The notes below the pieces were generated by a model, which searched no databases, was not told the DNA's origin, and saw only the letters and a list, made by a program, of their open reading frames with translations. A stretch of 8,322 nucleotides of DNA from Aquificota bacterium (GTDB lineage Bacteria; Aquificota; Aquificia; Aquificales; Hydrogenothermaceae): contig JAADDV010000039.1 of NCBI GenBank assembly GCA_013153795.1, forward strand, positions 1 to 8,322, given 5' to 3'. Of the stretch, positions 6,580-8,322 are shown one piece after another. The position numbers were made by a program, and so were the translations under genes. The number at the start of each line of letters is the position of its first letter. The first letter of the stretch is position 1.

Positions 6580-6640
6580 TTTTCCTACTTGTTTTGAGTT
6601 TATCTAGCTAAAAATTTAATATAAATAATAAAGAGTATAG

Positions 6641-7594
6641 TTATTTTAGTTTCAATTTATGTGCTTTACCAACAACCTCAAGAAAATGTTTGTATCCTTT
6701 TCTTTCTAAATGTTTTTCTAGACCTTCAATAACCTTCAGTGGAGCGTAGGGGTCATAAAAATTTGCTGTTCCTATCTGAACAGCAACTGCCCCTGCAAGG
6801 ATATGCTGAAGAGCATCTTCTGCTGTTGTTATTCCACCAACACCTATTATAGGGACTGAAGCTCCATACTTTTCATAAACCTGATAAATCATCCTGACAG
6901 CTATAGGGAGAATAGCAGGACCAGAAAGACCTCCTGTTTTCATAGCCAAAATAGGCTCTTCCTTCTCTACATCTATAGCCATACCTAAAAGAGTATTTAT
7001 AAGAACAAGTCCGTCAGCTTTTGCTTCAACACAAGCTGTAGCTGTATCAAGTATATTTGTGATATTTGGACTTAGTTTTACAAGAAGAGGTTTTGATGTT
7101 ATCTGTTTTAGTTTTGATACAAGGCTATACAGCGTATCAGGGTCAGAACCAAAAGCTATACCTCCTTTTTTAACATTAGGACAAGATACGTTCAGTTCCA
7201 AGGCGTGGACACCATCTGTTTTATCTAAAAACTCAGCAACCTTTAGATATTCCTCTTCATCTTCTCCAAAGACATTAGCAATAATAACTGTGTCATACTC
7301 CCTTAGTTTTGGAAGTATATTTTTAGCAAAATACTCAACACCAGGATTTTGAAGACCTATACTGTTTAGCATACCACAAGGAGTTTCAACAATTCTTTGT
7401 GGCGGATTCCCAGCTCTAGGCTTATATGAAAGACCTTTTACAACAACAGCACCAAGTTTTGATATATCATACAGATTTTCTGCCACTTCAAGACCATATG
7501 AAAAACACCCAGAAGCAGTCCAGACAGGATTTTTAAACTTTATACCAAATAGTTCAAAAGAAAGAGAAGTATCTAAATTTTTTACCTGTTTCAT
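6641..7594 (-). CDS. pyrD: Dihydroorotate dehydrogenase, class 1B catalytic subunit
   Basis: This enzyme oxidises dihydroorotate to orotate in pyrimidine synthesis. From the ATG at 7594 it is 317 residues, a normal class 1 length. FMN-barrel motifs are visible: NPVWTASGCF (22-31), Lys53 in VVKGLS, the orotate-binding NSIGLQNPG (77-85), NVSCPN (135-140) with catalytic base Cys138, Lys173 in VKLSPN, GGLSGPA (221-227) and GVGGI (251-255). A Cys rather than Ser base and the soluble, cytoplasmic form place it in class 1; NVSCPNVKKGG-AFGSDP is typical of 1B enzymes, which pair with the Fe-S/FAD subunit PyrK and use NAD+. No pyrK is present in the window. An upstream in-frame ATG at 7618 would add eight residues but lacks a ribosome binding site. 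It is transcribed towards prlC and away from the gene at 7672. Confidence 0.95.
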   Translation of the reverse strand: MKQVKNLDTSLSFELFGIKFKNPVWTASGCFSYGLEVAENLYDISKLGAVVVKGLSYKPRAGNPPQRIVETPCGMLNSIGLQNPGVEYFAKNILPKLREYDTVIIANVFGEDEEEYLKVAEFLDKTDGVHALELNVSCPNVKKGGIAFGSDPDTLYSLVSKLKQITSKPLLVKLSPNITNILDTATACVEAKADGLVLINTLLGMAIDVEKEEPILAMKTGGLSGPAILPIAVRMIYQVYEKYGASVPIIGVGGITTAEDALQHILAGAVAVQIGTANFYDPYAPLKVIEGLEKHLERKGYKHFLEVVGKAHKLKLK

Positions 7595-7597
7595 TTT

Positions 7598-7605
7598 CTC
7601 TCCTT
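7598..7605 (-). promoter_or_regulatory. Ribosome binding site fixing the pyrD start
   Basis: On the - strand AAGGAGAG at 7605-7598 precedes the ATG at 7594 by a few bases, with GGAG five bases away. The alternative ATG at 7618 is preceded by AATCCTGCA, which has no such motif, and is very close to the predicted transcription start. Confidence 0.8.
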
Positions 7606-7628
7606 TTTTATTTTCCATTGCAGGATTT

Positions 7629-7634
7629 ATTATA
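7629..7634 (-). promoter_or_regulatory. Candidate -10 box for pyrD
   Basis: A perfect TATAAT lies on the - strand at 7634-7629. Transcription would start near 7622, giving a leader of roughly 28 bases to the ATG at 7594. No good -35 box is seen 16-18 bp upstream (AAAAGA at 7657-7652). The 77-bp gap between pyrD and the divergent gene at 7672 must hold promoters for both; no clear + strand promoter was recognised. Confidence 0.4.
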
Positions 7635-7671
7635 AAATAATTGATAAATAGTCTTTTATAAGGAGTTTTAA

Positions 7672-8100
7672 ATGAAAGATGAGAAAGACCTTATGAAAAA
7701 CCCTTTTATGTCAAATATGAAATTTTTAGAGCAAGCTAAAGAAGAAACAGAGTTTGAAAGAATTATAAAAATTCTTCTTGTTCCTGCAAAATGTGGGATA
7801 TATATATCTCGTTATAACTTAAGAGATATGGGAAGAGCAATAGGTGTAGATATTCCTATAAAGGATAGGAAACTTATGCTAAAAGACCTTTTTATATATG
7901 CAAAACAATTAAATAAAATGAAAGAATTTTTAGACATAATTATTGATTTTATCAACTATAGAATAGACCAGTATAAATGGTTGGAAGAAAACTATCCTCG
8001 CTCTAAGACAATTACTCAAAGATGGATAAAAAAAGCTCAATCTCTTAAACAATTTATAGAAAATATGAAAAAAGAAGTAGATATATATAAACATCTTTAA
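7672..8100 (+). CDS. Unrecognised 142-residue soluble protein
   Basis: I do not recognise this family. The gene looks real: a good ribosome binding site TAAGGAG (7659-7665) lies six bases before the ATG, codon use is like its neighbours, and a strong palindromic hairpin follows its stop. The protein is rich in Lys, Ile, Leu and Glu, has no signal peptide or membrane helix and looks mostly alpha-helical. A central stretch (about 30-60, CGIYISRYNLRDMGRAIGVD) is followed by amphipathic helices such as LKDLFIYAKQLNKMKEFLD and, at the C-terminus, a basic helix (about 112-142) containing FIENMKKEVDIYKHL. It has a single Cys (about 42), which argues against metal binding. It is transcribed divergently from pyrD and convergently with the gene at 8124, so it seems to stand alone. 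No function is proposed. Confidence 0.8.
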   Translation: MKDEKDLMKNPFMSNMKFLEQAKEETEFERIIKILLVPAKCGIYISRYNLRDMGRAIGVDIPIKDRKLMLKDLFIYAKQLNKMKEFLDIIIDFINYRIDQYKWLEENYPRSKTITQRWIKKAQSLKQFIENMKKEVDIYKHL

Positions 8101-8103
8101 ATT

Positions 8104-8135
8104 AAGGAGCTAGTAGCTCCTTGCTAAACTTTTTT
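8104..8135. terminator. Palindromic hairpin, probably a bidirectional terminator
   Basis: A 19-bp perfect palindrome has arms AAGGAGCTA (8104-8112) and TAGCTCCTT (8114-8122) around one G. It sits in the 23-bp gap between two convergent genes, three bases after one stop and one base before the other. On the + strand a TTTTTT run follows at 8130-8135 after seven intervening bases; on the - strand the stem is followed by AATTTAAAG, so the T run is poor. The position makes termination of both genes the best explanation. Confidence 0.75.
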
Positions 8136-8322
8136 ACCAACATATTCTCCAAGGACTTCTTCAAACCATGCAATAGCTTCTTCTCTGCTATTAAAAACCT
8201 GACTATAAAAAACATTATTATGAGGACTTATTGTATAAAAAGCCCATTTGTAAACTTCATCATATAAATCTGTTGTTGGCTCTTGAAGCTCTATAGCTAA
8301 AATATTATTAAGATTTATATAC
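8124..8322 (-). CDS. Unrecognised protein, C-terminal 65 residues (5' end outside window)
   Basis: On the - strand a frame is open from the right edge (codons from 8321) to the TAG at 8126-8124. The visible end reads YINLNNILAIELQ, then YDEVYKWAFYTISPHN and NSREEAIAWFEEVLGEYVGKKV. The pattern is a strand, helix, strand, then a final amphipathic helix with the EEAIAWF signature. That helix resembles the C-terminal ends of several small alpha/beta proteins, including SpoIIAA/STAS-like ones, but the fragment is too short to assign. It converges on the gene at 7672 and shares its palindromic terminator. It is taken as real because the frame is unbroken, has natural codon use and stops right at the hairpin. 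Confidence 0.7.
   Translation of the reverse strand, partial: YINLNNILAIELQEPTTDLYDEVYKWAFYTISPHNNVFYSQVFNSREEAIAWFEEVLGEYVGKKV

Noticed and set aside
7059..7352. Open frame of 97 codons on the + strand inside pyrD
   Set aside because: Antisense to the conserved NVSCPN region of pyrD, with no supporting ribosome binding site or family match.

Overview
The window is AT-rich bacterial chromosome with tightly packed genes, strong AAGGAGG-type ribosome binding sites and short intergenic gaps. A small periplasmic class I cytochrome c resembling the c-552 type of hydrogen-oxidising Aquificales, a [NiFe]-hydrogenase large subunit and low GC together suggest a thermophilic member of the Aquificota, probably Hydrogenothermaceae (Persephonella/Sulfurihydrogenibium-like). 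That placement is inference from gene content and sequence style, not from a marker gene.

Left part, + strand (1-2950): the 3' part of a multi-pass ArsB/NhaD/CitMHS-type ion transporter (1-861, 5' end outside the window); a 456-residue [NiFe]-hydrogenase large subunit (931-2301) that ends exactly at the last metal-site histidine and has no small subunit beside it in the window; a 322-bp gene-free AT-rich stretch holding a promoter and a 15-bp palindrome; and a monocistronic secreted cytochrome c (2624-2950) closed by a strong GAAA-loop terminator.

Middle part, - strand (6527 down to 2985): an apparent three-gene operon, M3 oligopeptidase A (prlC/opdA-like), then a small ABM-fold protein, then a form IV RuBisCO-like protein (RLP). 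Gaps are 14 and 4 bp, and each downstream ribosome binding site lies over the end of the gene before it. The RLP keeps some RuBisCO catalytic-site residues and has lost others, so it should not be a carbon-fixing enzyme. Its pairing with an ABM protein is the most intriguing part of the window.

Right part: class 1B dihydroorotate dehydrogenase pyrD (- strand, 7594 down to 6641), upstream of and co-directional with the peptidase operon; a divergent unrecognised 142-residue gene (7672-8100, + strand); a palindromic, probably bidirectional terminator; and the 3' end of an unrecognised - strand gene running off the right edge (8124-8322).

Two starts are set by ribosome binding sites: prlC begins at the ATG at 6527 (not the GTG at 6533), and pyrD at the ATG at 7594 (not the ATG at 7618). 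No tRNA, rRNA, CRISPR array, insertion sequence or phage gene was seen.
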